A stretch of 64,000 nt of DNA, taken from Rugosimonospora acidiphila. GTDB lineage: Bacteria; Actinomycetota; Actinomycetes; Mycobacteriales; Micromonosporaceae. Position numbers and translations under genes: made by a program. The stretch spans positions 19,673-83,672 of the forward strand of contig NZ_BAABJQ010000036.1 of assembly GCF_039543385.1 (NCBI RefSeq), in the 5' to 3' direction. A model generated the notes under the pieces. It was given only the letters and a program-made list of their open reading frames with translations. It was not told the DNA's origin and ran no database searches. Shown piece after piece: positions 1 to 7,997 of the stretch. Numbering within the stretch: the stretch's first letter is position 1; every line of letters begins with the position of its first letter.

Positions 1-765
1 CAGCACGCCCGGGTCGGGGTCGGCCAGGTACATGCCGGCCAGCGCCTCGGCTCTCGGCACGCCCAGCAGCCCGGCCACGGCCAGCGCCACCGCCACGTTC
101 TCCTTGAACGTCACCCACCCGAACCCGGCCAGCTCCTCGTCCGACACGTCGCGCGGATCGGTGGCGACCAGGACGCAGCCCCGCTTGTCCGCCTCCGCCC
201 GCAGGATGTGCAGCCGGTCCCGCTCGGCGGTGACGCACACCCCGCCGACCGGCATCGAGCGGGCCAGCGACCGCGCGACGTCGTCCAGGGACGGGCCCAT
301 CACGTCCAGGTGGTCTTCGCGCACGTTGGAGATGACCACCACCGTGGCCTGGATCAGCTTCTCCTGGTTGAGCTGCTGGAGGTCGGGGTTGACCGCCATG
401 CACTCGACCACCAGCGCTCGGGCGCCGGCCCGCGCCGCGTCGGCGACGACGGCGAGCTGCTCGATGACGTTGGGCATGCCGAACCGGCGTTCGAACGGGA
501 TCTCCCGACCGTCGGCGAAGATGAAGCGGGCCGCCGTGCCGGTGGTCTTCGCGATCGTCACCATCTGGCCGCGCAGCGCCCCGGCCACCAACCGGGTGAT
601 GGAGGACTTGCCGCGGATGCCGTTGATGACGACCCTGGTCGGGATGCTGCCGAGCCGGCGGCGATGGCGCCGGCCCTCGACCAGGAACGAGATCAGGACG
701 ACCATGAGCCCGATCGTGAACACGACATAGAACGTCGAGTAGTGGCGCCCCACGCCTACCCCCAT
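1..765 (-). CDS. pgsB: Poly-gamma-glutamate synthase PgsB (CapB), 3' end off the window
   Basis: Only the first 255 codons are present; the gene runs off the left edge. The protein starts MGVGVGRHYSTF, has one membrane segment at about residues 9-28, a basic stretch (EGRRHRRR), then the P-loop-like motif NGIRGKSS at residues 48-55. The Mur-ligase-like sequence that follows (KTTGTAARFIFADG, VVECMAVNPDLQQLN, VVISNVREDHLDVMGP) is characteristic of the PgsB/CapB family. Members are membrane-anchored ATP-dependent amide ligases that polymerise glutamate into capsular or released poly-gamma-glutamate. The ATG at 763-765 is preceded by an AAGGGA ribosome site. The partners PgsC and PgsA would be expected further left and cannot be seen. 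The family call is secure; whether this strain makes the polymer is not shown. Confidence 0.86.
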   Translation of the reverse strand, partial: MGVGVGRHYSTFYVVFTIGLMVVLISFLVEGRRHRRRLGSIPTRVVINGIRGKSSITRLVAGALRGQMVTIAKTTGTAARFIFADGREIPFERRFGMPNVIEQLAVVADAARAGARALVVECMAVNPDLQQLNQEKLIQATVVVISNVREDHLDVMGPSLDDVARSLARSMPVGGVCVTAERDRLHILRAEADKRGCVLVATDPRDVSDEELAGFGWVTFKENVAVALAVAGLLGVPRAEALAGMYLADPDPGVL

Positions 766-896
766 GGTCGCTTTGTCCCTTTTGCCAGGGTATAGGGGTT
801 AAGGAGTGGCGTGGTCTAGACGGCTATGTCAGAGTAAATTGTGATTTGCGGTGTTTTGTCGCTAGGGAGGCGTGGGCCCCGGCGCCGCCGTCGACC

Positions 897-1064
897 TCAG
901 CGCTCCTCCCGGAACTCGACGTGCCGGCGCGCCAGCGGGTCGTACTTGCGCAGGACCAGCCGGTCGGGATCGTTGCGCCGATTCTTGCGGGTGACGTAGG
1001 TGTAGCCGGTACCGGCGGTGCTGCGCATCTTGACCACCGGACGGACGTCGGCCTGCCGTGCCAT
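897..1064 (-). CDS. rpmG: 50S ribosomal protein L33, cysteine-free form
   Basis: A 55-residue basic protein beginning MARQADVRPVVKMRSTAG with the L33 block YVTRKNRRNDPDRLVLRKYDP. L33 is a small protein of the large ribosomal subunit. The usual zinc form carries two Cys-x-x-Cys pairs; this copy has no cysteine at all, so it is the zinc-independent (C-minus) paralogue. In actinobacteria such paralogues are often induced by zinc starvation through Zur. The gene stands alone between pgsB and an ABC exporter and is not in the usual rpmB/rpmG context, as expected for a paralogue. Confidence 0.88.
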   Translation of the reverse strand: MARQADVRPVVKMRSTAGTGYTYVTRKNRRNDPDRLVLRKYDPLARRHVEFREER

Positions 1065-1090
1065 GAGGGCCCCCTCGAAGTGCCGGATGA

Positions 1091-1105
1091 TGACAATCGG
1101 TTACC
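1091..1105. promoter_or_regulatory. Possible degenerate Zur-type site upstream of rpmG
   Basis: TGACAATCGGTTACC lies 27 bp upstream of the L33 start codon. Its left half fits the actinobacterial Zur pattern TGAnAATnATTnTCA, but the right half is poor (9 of 15 positions by eye). It is recorded because cysteine-free L33 genes are classic Zur targets. Weak evidence only. Confidence 0.2.
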
Positions 1106-1359
1106 TGACAGCGAACCGGATGTCGACTGCCGATTACCCGGGGTTCCGCCGGGCAAACCGGGCCTAAGCGCGCCGCCGGGCGAGGCCGGTCGGCACCCGC
1201 TACCGGCGGTGTTTCGGCTCATCTGGCGCATTGGGGCAGGTGGTGGGGGGTGTCCGGTTTCCGTGCGCGGCGGCGCGAGCCGGTGTGCGCGCTATCGGTA
1301 GAATTCGTAGCTGTCGGTGAGGGCGCGCCGCGCCCACCAAAAATCCAACCGGGGGAGCC

Positions 1360-2301
1360 ATGATTGAGGCCCAGGGCCTCACCAAGAGGTATGGCGACAA
1401 GCTAGCCGTCGACAACCTGTCGTTCACCGTCAAGCCGGGCACCGTGACGGGCTTCCTCGGCCCGAACGGTGCGGGCAAGTCGACCACCATGCGAATGATC
1501 CTCGGGCTGGACCGTCCGACGCACGGCAACGCACTGGTCAACGGCCGCCCGTACACCGCCGCCCGGGCCCCTCTGCGGGAGGTCGGCGCGTTGCTCGACG
1601 CCAAGGATGTGCACGGCGGTCGGACCGCCCGCGCGCATCTGCTCTCGCTCGCCCAGTCCAACGGGTTGCCGCGCCGGCGGGTGCGTGACGTGCTGGAGCT
1701 GACCGGCATGTCGGAGGTCGCCGGCAAGCGCATCAAGGGCTTCTCGCTGGGCATGTCGCAGCGGCTCGGCATTGCCGCGGCGATGCTCGGCGACCCGCAG
1801 ATCCTGATGTTCGACGAGCCGGTCAACGGGCTGGACCCCGAGGGCATCCTGTGGATCCGCAACTTCATGCAGTCGCTGGCGGCCCGGGGCCGGACCGTGT
1901 TCGTCTCCAGCCACCTGATGAGCGAGATGGCGCTGACCGCCGACCACCTCATCGTCATCGGTCGGGGGCGGTTGCTGGCCGACATGAGCACGCGCGAGTT
2001 CATCGACCAGAACTCCTCGGGCCGGGTGCGGGTGCGCACCCCGCAGGTCCAGGGGCTGTTCGACGCGCTGGTCGCCAAGGGGGCCAAGCCCCGGCAGGTC
2101 GAGGGGTTCATCGAGCTCGAGGGCATGACCACCGACGCGGTGGGTGACCTCGCCGCGGCCAACGGCGTCACCATCCACGAACTGTTCGCCCAGCGCTCGT
2201 CGCTGGAGGACGCGTTCATGGAGATGACCCGGGACTCGGTCGAGTACCACGCCAGCGTCGGCGAGCAGCAGGTCCAGGCCACCGTGGGGAGTGCGAAGTG
2301 A
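1360..2301 (+). CDS. ABC transporter ATP-binding protein (ABC-2 exporter type)
   Basis: A 313-residue nucleotide-binding subunit. Walker A is GPNGAGKST (about residues 37-45), the signature is the degenerate SLGMSQRLG, Walker B is ILMFDEPVNGLDP, and the H-loop is VFVSSHLM. The 80 residues after the ATPase core form the C-terminal extension typical of exporters of the BcrA/DrrA type. It overlaps the next gene by 4 bp, so it is translationally coupled to its permease. The ATG follows CGGGGGAG. A GGGCGCG/CGCGCCC hairpin lies at about 1321-1336 in the leader. The substrate is unknown; drug, peptide or lipid export are all possible. Confidence 0.88.
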   Translation: MIEAQGLTKRYGDKLAVDNLSFTVKPGTVTGFLGPNGAGKSTTMRMILGLDRPTHGNALVNGRPYTAARAPLREVGALLDAKDVHGGRTARAHLLSLAQSNGLPRRRVRDVLELTGMSEVAGKRIKGFSLGMSQRLGIAAAMLGDPQILMFDEPVNGLDPEGILWIRNFMQSLAARGRTVFVSSHLMSEMALTADHLIVIGRGRLLADMSTREFIDQNSSGRVRVRTPQVQGLFDALVAKGAKPRQVEGFIELEGMTTDAVGDLAAANGVTIHELFAQRSSLEDAFMEMTRDSVEYHASVGEQQVQATVGSAK

Positions 2302-3128
2302 GCACCATGACCGCCGAGTCGTCGGCCGTCCAGTTCGAGGGTCGGCGCACCGGTGCGTCGCTGGGGCACGTGATCCGGTCGGAGTGGACCAAGATCTGGT
2401 CCGTTCGCTCGACGTTGTGGACCATCCTGTCGCTGGTGGTGGTGACCGTCGGGCTGTCCGCGCTGTTCGCCTGGGGCGCCAGCTCCAACCTCAGCCGGAT
2501 GAGCCCGGCCGACCGCGCCAGCCTGGACGTGACCAGCTCGGCCCTGGGCGGCCTGCTGCTCGGGCAACTGGCCATCGCCGTGCTCGGCGCGCTGGTCATC
2601 TCGGGCGAGTACTCGACCGGCGGCATCAAGGCCACGCTGACCGCGGTACCGACCCGGATGCGGCTGCTGTTCGCCAAGTGGCTGGTGTTCGGCGTGGTCG
2701 CGTTCATCGTCGGTGAGATCACCGCGTTCGGCGCGTTCTTCGTCTCGATGATCTTCTGGTCCCACCACGACATGGCCGCGCACCTGGGCGACCCTGGCGT
2801 GCTGCGCGCGGTCATCGGCGGCGGGCTGTACGTGCTGGCCAGCGGCATGTTCGGGTTCGCGGCCGGGGTGCTCATCCGGCACTCCGGTGGCTCGATCGGG
2901 GCGGTCGTCGGCGTGCTGTTCGTGGCGCCGCTGCTGACCAACGCCCTGCCCGGCCAGTGGGGCAAGGACATCAACAAGTACTTCACCGCCAACGCCGGCC
3001 AGCACATCACCGATACGGTGCACACCGCCGGCAACCTGTCGCCCTGGGCGGGCTACCTCACCATCACAATCGAGTGGCTGGTGCCGTTGCTGTTCGGCGC
3101 CTGGCTGTTCAAGCGGCGCGACGCGTAG
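2298..3128 (+). CDS. ABC-2 type transporter permease
   Basis: A 276-residue polytopic membrane protein with about six hydrophobic segments, first at residues 36-58 (LWTILSLVVVTVGLSALFAW) and last near the C-terminus (WLVPLLFGAWLFKRR). The motif LVISGEYSTGGIKATLTAVPTR is shared by actinobacterial ABC-2 permeases of unassigned substrate. It starts with GTG inside the end of the ATPase gene (4-bp overlap). A perfect hairpin terminator follows 60 bp after the stop. Confidence 0.85.
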   Translation: MSTMTAESSAVQFEGRRTGASLGHVIRSEWTKIWSVRSTLWTILSLVVVTVGLSALFAWGASSNLSRMSPADRASLDVTSSALGGLLLGQLAIAVLGALVISGEYSTGGIKATLTAVPTRMRLLFAKWLVFGVVAFIVGEITAFGAFFVSMIFWSHHDMAAHLGDPGVLRAVIGGGLYVLASGMFGFAAGVLIRHSGGSIGAVVGVLFVAPLLTNALPGQWGKDINKYFTANAGQHITDTVHTAGNLSPWAGYLTITIEWLVPLLFGAWLFKRRDA

Positions 3129-3188
3129 CGAACGACTGGTCCGGTTCGCGGCGTGAGCCGCGCCCAGCCGGAGTGGTCGAATCACCAA

Positions 3189-3228
3189 CGACAACGGGCG
3201 GCCGTCGATCGACGGCCGCCCGTTGTCG
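3189..3228. terminator. Perfect 40-bp palindromic bidirectional terminator
   Basis: Twenty bases (CGACAACGGGCGGCCGTCGA) are followed immediately by their exact reverse complement. The element sits between the convergent ABC permease (ends 3128) and the Gfo/Idh gene (ends 3242), so it can terminate both transcripts. There is no U-tract, as is common for actinobacterial terminators. Confidence 0.8.
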
Positions 3229-3241
3229 CGTCCGGTAGCGA

Positions 3242-4552
3242 TCAGTCCAGCGCGAGGACGGTGTCGGTGGGTACCGCCTCGCCGGTGGCGAACGAGCGGT
3301 TCGCGGACAGCCCGGTCACCAGGGCCAGCGCCCCGTCCCGCGAGCCGGCCCGGTCGCCGGCCTGCGCCTGGTCGCCGTCCAGCAGCGTGGCGAGCAGCCG
3401 GGAGTCCGCGCCGCCGTGCCCGGCGTGGTCGTGGTCGACGGTCTGGTCGACCGGTGGCTCCCACAGCGGCCGCAGGGTGATGCGGGTCTGCCCGGCCGTC
3501 GGCGCGGCCAGGTGGCCGTGCACCTGGCCCCGGGCCGAGAGCACCCGCTCGTGCGGCGGGGTCCAGGTCGACTCCTCCACCTCCAGCTCCACCCGGCCGC
3601 GGGGGCCGTTGAACATCACCCGGTACCCCTCCCACGGCGAGTACGCGGTGAGGTGATAGCTCATCGACGCACCGGTGTCGTACCCGACCAGCACCGCCAT
3701 GTCGTCCTCGATGGTGACGCCGTCGGCGAACACGTTGCGGTCGCGCAGGTAGCCGTCGTGGCGCTCGGCGTCCAGGTACAGCGCCGTCAGCGTGGGGTTG
3801 TCGGCCAGGTGCAGGGCGAACGGGTCGTCCTGGGCCGGCGGGGCGCCGTGCGCCCGCTCGTAGTCACGCGCGTACCCGTTGCGCCGCCCGGCCTCGGGGC
3901 CGTAGAACGTCAGCCCGCCCCGCCCGTACACCACCCGGGGGGCAGCAGCAAGCCACCAGTTCACCAGGTCGAAGTGGTGCCCGGCCTTGTGTACCATCAG
4001 CCCGCCGGAGTTGGCCTTGTCCCGGTGCCAGCGGCGGAAGTAGTCCGCGCCGTGCCGCACGTCCAGCAGCCACTCGAAGTGCACCGACGTCACCGGCCCG
4101 ATGGCGCCCCCGGCGAGCAGCTGCCGTACCCGCTGGTGCACCGGGTTGAACCGGTAGTTGAACGCCACGGTCAGGTCGTTGCCGGTCTCCCGTACGGTGT
4201 CGAGGATCCGCCGCGCCTTGCCGGCCTCGGTGGTCATCGGCTTCTCGGTGATCACCCGCAGGCCGGCGCGCAGGGCCGCCACGATGTACCCGTCGTGCGT
4301 GGCGTCCACTGTGGTCACCACCACCAGACCGACGCGCTGCTCGCGCAGCATCTCCTCGAACCGATCGGGTGGGTAGGTGGCCGCCTCCGGCCGCCCGGCG
4401 GCGGCCAGCAGCTGGTTGTGGAAGGCCATCCGCGCCGGGTTGCGGTCGCACAGCGCCACCACCAGGTACTCGTCGCGCTTGGCGAGCCCCTCGGTGAACA
4501 GCTGTGCGCGGCTTCCGGTGCCGACGATGGCGGTGCGGACCGCGGCGGACAT
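3242..4552 (-). CDS. Gfo/Idh/MocA-family oxidoreductase
   Basis: A 436-residue NAD(P)-dependent sugar or cyclitol dehydrogenase-like protein. The Rossmann start is AIVGTGSRAQLF (GxGxxx). The family lysine motif is VITEKPMTTEAG at about residue 100. The C-terminal half carries the alpha/beta substrate domain, including the His-rich stretch LMVHKAGHHFDLVNWW. It is the last gene of the xylanase/ABC-import operon, 20 bp after the MalG-type permease, so it probably processes an imported sugar or its derivative. The ATG at 4550-4552 has a GGAGG site upstream. The exact substrate cannot be read from sequence. Confidence 0.88.
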   Translation of the reverse strand: MSAAVRTAIVGTGSRAQLFTEGLAKRDEYLVVALCDRNPARMAFHNQLLAAAGRPEAATYPPDRFEEMLREQRVGLVVVTTVDATHDGYIVAALRAGLRVITEKPMTTEAGKARRILDTVRETGNDLTVAFNYRFNPVHQRVRQLLAGGAIGPVTSVHFEWLLDVRHGADYFRRWHRDKANSGGLMVHKAGHHFDLVNWWLAAAPRVVYGRGGLTFYGPEAGRRNGYARDYERAHGAPPAQDDPFALHLADNPTLTALYLDAERHDGYLRDRNVFADGVTIEDDMAVLVGYDTGASMSYHLTAYSPWEGYRVMFNGPRGRVELEVEESTWTPPHERVLSARGQVHGHLAAPTAGQTRITLRPLWEPPVDQTVDHDHAGHGGADSRLLATLLDGDQAQAGDRAGSRDGALALVTGLSANRSFATGEAVPTDTVLALD

Positions 4553-4572
4553 CAAACCTCCAGGAATCGTTG

Positions 4573-5451
4573 TCACTGCTTGACGGCGCCGGCCAGACCA
4601 TTGACGAAGAACCGTTGCAGCAGCAGGAAGAGCAGGATGATCGGGGCCAGCGTGATGACCGTCCCGGCGCACAGCAGCGTCCAGTTGGTGGAGTTCTCGC
4701 CGATGAACGCGTACATGCCGACCGCGAGGGTACGCAGCTCCGGCCGGCCGAGGGTGAACACCAGCGGGAGGAAGAAGCTGTTCCACGCGGTGATCGCGGT
4801 GAACAGCCCGACCGTGGCCACCATCGGGCCGGACAGCGGGAGCATGATGCGCCAGAAGGTCTGGTTGAAGCCGGCCCCGTCCACCTGCGCCGCGTCCTCC
4901 AGTTCGCGGTCGATGGCCATGAAGTAGCCCATGAACAGGAAGGTACCGAACACGACGCCGCTGGAGGACTGCACGATGATCACGGACCACAGGCTGTCCA
5001 GCAGGTGCAGCCGCTGCATGAGGTCGAAGATCGGGATGATGGTGTACCCGTGCGGCAGGAACAGCGTGGCCGAGACGAGCCCGAGGCACAGCTTCTTGCC
5101 GGGGAACTGGGTGCGGGCCAGCACGTACCCGGCCATCGAGGTGACCACCAGCGTCACCAGCACGGTACCGATGGTGATCAGCAGTGTGTTGAGGAAGTAC
5201 CGGCCGAACGACGCCTCCTGCCACGCCTGCTCGTAGTTGGACCACATGAAATGCGACGGGATCGGGTTGAGGCCGCTGGTGAAGAACTGATCGTCGCTCT
5301 TCAGCGAGCTGCCCAGCGCCCAGAACAGCGGGTACAGCCAGGCCAGCCCGCCGATCAGCAGGGCGGCGTGGGTCATCGCGGACACCATCCGGCGCCGGTT
5401 GCGGATTCCGGCGCGGCGCGGCGCCGGCCGCCCCACAGCGATCGCCGTCAT
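4573..5451 (-). CDS. Carbohydrate ABC transporter permease (MalG type)
   Basis: A 292-residue inner-membrane permease with six predicted membrane segments. The EAA loop that contacts the ATPase reads LEDAAQVDGAGFNQTFWRIMLP. It pairs with the upstream MalF-type permease, whose stop overlaps this start (ATGA, 4 bp). The start MTAIAVGRPAPRR was chosen for that overlap. No ATPase gene lies in the operon, so a shared MsiK-type ATPase encoded elsewhere is likely; that sharing is known for actinobacterial sugar importers and inferred here. Confidence 0.9.
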   Translation of the reverse strand: MTAIAVGRPAPRRAGIRNRRRMVSAMTHAALLIGGLAWLYPLFWALGSSLKSDDQFFTSGLNPIPSHFMWSNYEQAWQEASFGRYFLNTLLITIGTVLVTLVVTSMAGYVLARTQFPGKKLCLGLVSATLFLPHGYTIIPIFDLMQRLHLLDSLWSVIIVQSSSGVVFGTFLFMGYFMAIDRELEDAAQVDGAGFNQTFWRIMLPLSGPMVATVGLFTAITAWNSFFLPLVFTLGRPELRTLAVGMYAFIGENSTNWTLLCAGTVITLAPIILLFLLLQRFFVNGLAGAVKQ

Positions 5452-6455
5452 GACCGGCCTCCCTGCGTTTCGCGCCCGGCGGCGCGCCGCTTGACCAGCG
5501 TGCGCAGCACCACCACCTGGACGACCGAGAAAACGATGAGCAACAGCCCGAAGAAGAACGACGCCGCCGAGGCGAGCCCGACGTTCGGCTGCACCGCGTT
5601 GGCGTTGGTTCCACCGAATGCGAGGTGGTAGATGTACGTGTTGACGACCTCGGTGGAGAAGTAGGGCCCACCGCTGGTGAGCACCTGCACCAGGTCGAAG
5701 ACCTGGAAGGTGCCGATCACCGCGAGTACCAGGATGACCACGCCGACCCCGCGCAGCATGGGGATGGTGATCCGCCGGAACAGGGCCACCCGGCCGGCGC
5801 CGTCCAGCCGGGCCGCCTCGTAGAGCTCCTCGGGGATGGTCTGCAGCCCGGCGAGGAAGTAGACCAGGTTGTAGCCGAACGTGTGCCAGATGCCGACCGC
5901 GATCACGATGCCCAGGGCGAAGTGCGGATCGCCGAGGAAGTCGATGTGCGAGTGGGTCAGGTGCAGGTCCATCAGCACCGTGTTGATCGAGTCGCCGAAG
6001 TTGGACACCAGTAGCTGGATGACCACGCCGATCACCGCCGCCGAGGTCACCACCGGCAGGAAGAACAGGGTGCGGTAGAACGACGCGAAGCGCAGCCGCC
6101 GGTTGTTGAGCACCAGTGCCAGGGCCAGCGCGAGCGCCAGCTGGACCGGCACCACTATCGCGGCGTACACGAAGGTGTGCGCCAGCGAGCGCCAGAAGAT
6201 GCTGTCGTGCATGATCTGGCGGAAGTTGTCCAGCCCGACGAAGGTGGTCGGGTCTCCGATTCCGTCCCACTGGTACAGCGTGTACCAGAGTGAGGCCACG
6301 ATCGGGTACACGATGAACGCCAGCAGCAGTATCACCATCGGCGCGAGATACAGGTACGACCACAGGTACCTGCGGGCGCGCCGCCGCGCCGGCCTCGCGA
6401 CCGGCGCGGACGCCGGGGCGGGGTCGGCGCGGCGGGTGGGGGAGACCGCCACCAT
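5448..6455 (-). CDS. Carbohydrate ABC transporter permease (MalF type)
   Basis: A 335-residue permease with an Ala/Pro/Arg-rich cytoplasmic N-terminus (residues 1-35), then six membrane segments starting YLWSYLYLAPMVILLLAFIV. The EAA loop is EELYEAARLDGAGRVALFRR. Its ATG overlaps the stop of the binding-protein gene by one base, and its own end overlaps the MalG-type start, giving a tightly coupled trio. The likely cargo is xylan-derived oligosaccharide, inferred from the xylanase just upstream in the same operon. Confidence 0.9.
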   Translation of the reverse strand: MVAVSPTRRADPAPASAPVARPARRRARRYLWSYLYLAPMVILLLAFIVYPIVASLWYTLYQWDGIGDPTTFVGLDNFRQIMHDSIFWRSLAHTFVYAAIVVPVQLALALALALVLNNRRLRFASFYRTLFFLPVVTSAAVIGVVIQLLVSNFGDSINTVLMDLHLTHSHIDFLGDPHFALGIVIAVGIWHTFGYNLVYFLAGLQTIPEELYEAARLDGAGRVALFRRITIPMLRGVGVVILVLAVIGTFQVFDLVQVLTSGGPYFSTEVVNTYIYHLAFGGTNANAVQPNVGLASAASFFFGLLLIVFSVVQVVVLRTLVKRRAAGRETQGGRS

Positions 6456-7939
6456 CAGGACGCCGGCTTGGTGGTGTAGGCCTTCAACGGGTCGAAGTCC
6501 GGGAAGACGAAGTCGCTCGCGTTCACCTTGGCGCCAGAGGAGTTGGCCTTCTTGATCGCGTCCGACAGCCCCGCGTTGCGGTGCCCCTCCAGGTCCGACA
6601 GCGCGCTGGCGACGTTCTTGATCTGTCCGGTGTAGGCACCGGCCAGCACGTCGTTGATGTCCGGCTTGACCGTGTCCAGGGTCAGCTTGGCGACGTCCGG
6701 GTTGCGGATCGTCGGCTGCGGCCCGTACACCGCCGTGTTGGCCATCGCGACGTACTGCGCGAACGGCTTGGAGGTCACGTCCTTCGTGTCGTTGGACTCC
6801 GGGTAGATCGACAGGCCCTGGCCCGAGGCCACGTAGCGCTTGCCGGAATCCACGCCGCCCAGCCAGTCGAACCAGGCGAACGTCTCGTCGGGGTGCTTCG
6901 CCTTGGAGGATATGGCGAACAGGTATCCGCCGGGCGGCCCGTAGAACAGCGCCTGCGGCGTACCGGTGGGCGAGGGCAGGGTCATCAGGCTGTAGTCGGT
7001 GAACTTGTGCTCGGTCCACTCGGGCTGGTTCCACACCCCGCCGACCGTCATGCCGAACTGGCCCCGCTCGAAGTAGGCGCGCGCCTGCTCGTCGGAGATG
7101 CTCATCGAGTTGGGGTAGATGTAGCCGTTCTTCTTCCAGTTCAGCAGCAGCGCGATGACGTCGGCGTAGTTGCGGTCGGACGAGTAGGTCCACTTACCGA
7201 CCCGGCTGTCCAGGCTGTCGATGCCGGCGCTGGCCGCGCCGCCGGGGGAGCCGGCACCGCGGACGAACAGGTCCAGCCACCAGGCCAGCGTGGTGTTCTG
7301 CGAGTTGCCGAACCCGAAGCCGTACACCTTGCCGTTGCTCTTGGACTTGATGGCGGCGGCGGCCCGGCTCACGTCGTCCCACGTCTTCGGGATCGCGACG
7401 GAGCCGTCGGGGTTGGTGAGCCCGGCGTTCTTGAACACTCCATTGTGGATGTACAGCTGGAGCGAGGGGGCCGGGCCGGCGAACGGTGCGCTGTAGATCT
7501 TGCCGTCGAACTCGTTGTTGCCCTCGATGAAGCTGTTCTCCGGGTACCGGGACTTCCACGAGTCGGTCGCCCACTTGTCCAGCGGCGTCAACCAGTTCTG
7601 AGTCACCTGCTGCGTCAGCGGCGGGCTCTTGGGAAGCTGGAACATGTCCGGCGCGTTGTCGCTGCGGAACGCGAGCGAGACCAGGTTCGGGTACTGGTCG
7701 GCGACCTGGGTGGTCTTCTTGATTTTGATCTTCGGGTTGGCCTTCTCGAACAGCTTGATCTCGTTGTCCACCCAGGGTGCCTGGCTGACGAACGAGTCCC
7801 AGTAGTTCACGGTGATGCCGCCGCCGGATGAGGACGAGCTGGAGGAGCAGGCGGCCAGCCCACCGCCCAGCGCGGCGGCTCCGGCGCCCAGGCCCGCTGC
7901 GCGCAGCAGCGAGCGGCGGCTGAAGGTTGGGGACGACAT
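6455..7939 (-). CDS. Extracellular sugar-binding lipoprotein of the ABC importer
   Basis: A 494-residue solute-binding protein (family 1). The signal carries a twin-arginine motif (SRRSLLRAAG) and a lipobox GGLAAC with Cys31, so it should be exported by Tat and lipid-anchored outside the membrane. A Ser/Gly linker follows, then the binding fold (VNYWDSFVSQAPWVDNEIKLFEKANPKIK). AGGAGG precedes the ATG. It lies 58 bp downstream of the xylanase gene and directly before the two permeases. Xylo-oligosaccharides are the expected ligand by context; arabinoxylan fragments are equally possible. Confidence 0.9.
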   Translation of the reverse strand: MSSPTFSRRSLLRAAGLGAGAAALGGGLAACSSSSSSSGGGITVNYWDSFVSQAPWVDNEIKLFEKANPKIKIKKTTQVADQYPNLVSLAFRSDNAPDMFQLPKSPPLTQQVTQNWLTPLDKWATDSWKSRYPENSFIEGNNEFDGKIYSAPFAGPAPSLQLYIHNGVFKNAGLTNPDGSVAIPKTWDDVSRAAAAIKSKSNGKVYGFGFGNSQNTTLAWWLDLFVRGAGSPGGAASAGIDSLDSRVGKWTYSSDRNYADVIALLLNWKKNGYIYPNSMSISDEQARAYFERGQFGMTVGGVWNQPEWTEHKFTDYSLMTLPSPTGTPQALFYGPPGGYLFAISSKAKHPDETFAWFDWLGGVDSGKRYVASGQGLSIYPESNDTKDVTSKPFAQYVAMANTAVYGPQPTIRNPDVAKLTLDTVKPDINDVLAGAYTGQIKNVASALSDLEGHRNAGLSDAIKKANSSGAKVNASDFVFPDFDPLKAYTTKPAS

Positions 7940-7997
7940 GGCTTTTCCTCCTATCGGGCCCGCCGGCGGCGCAGGCCGCCGGCGGGCGGGGGGTGCG

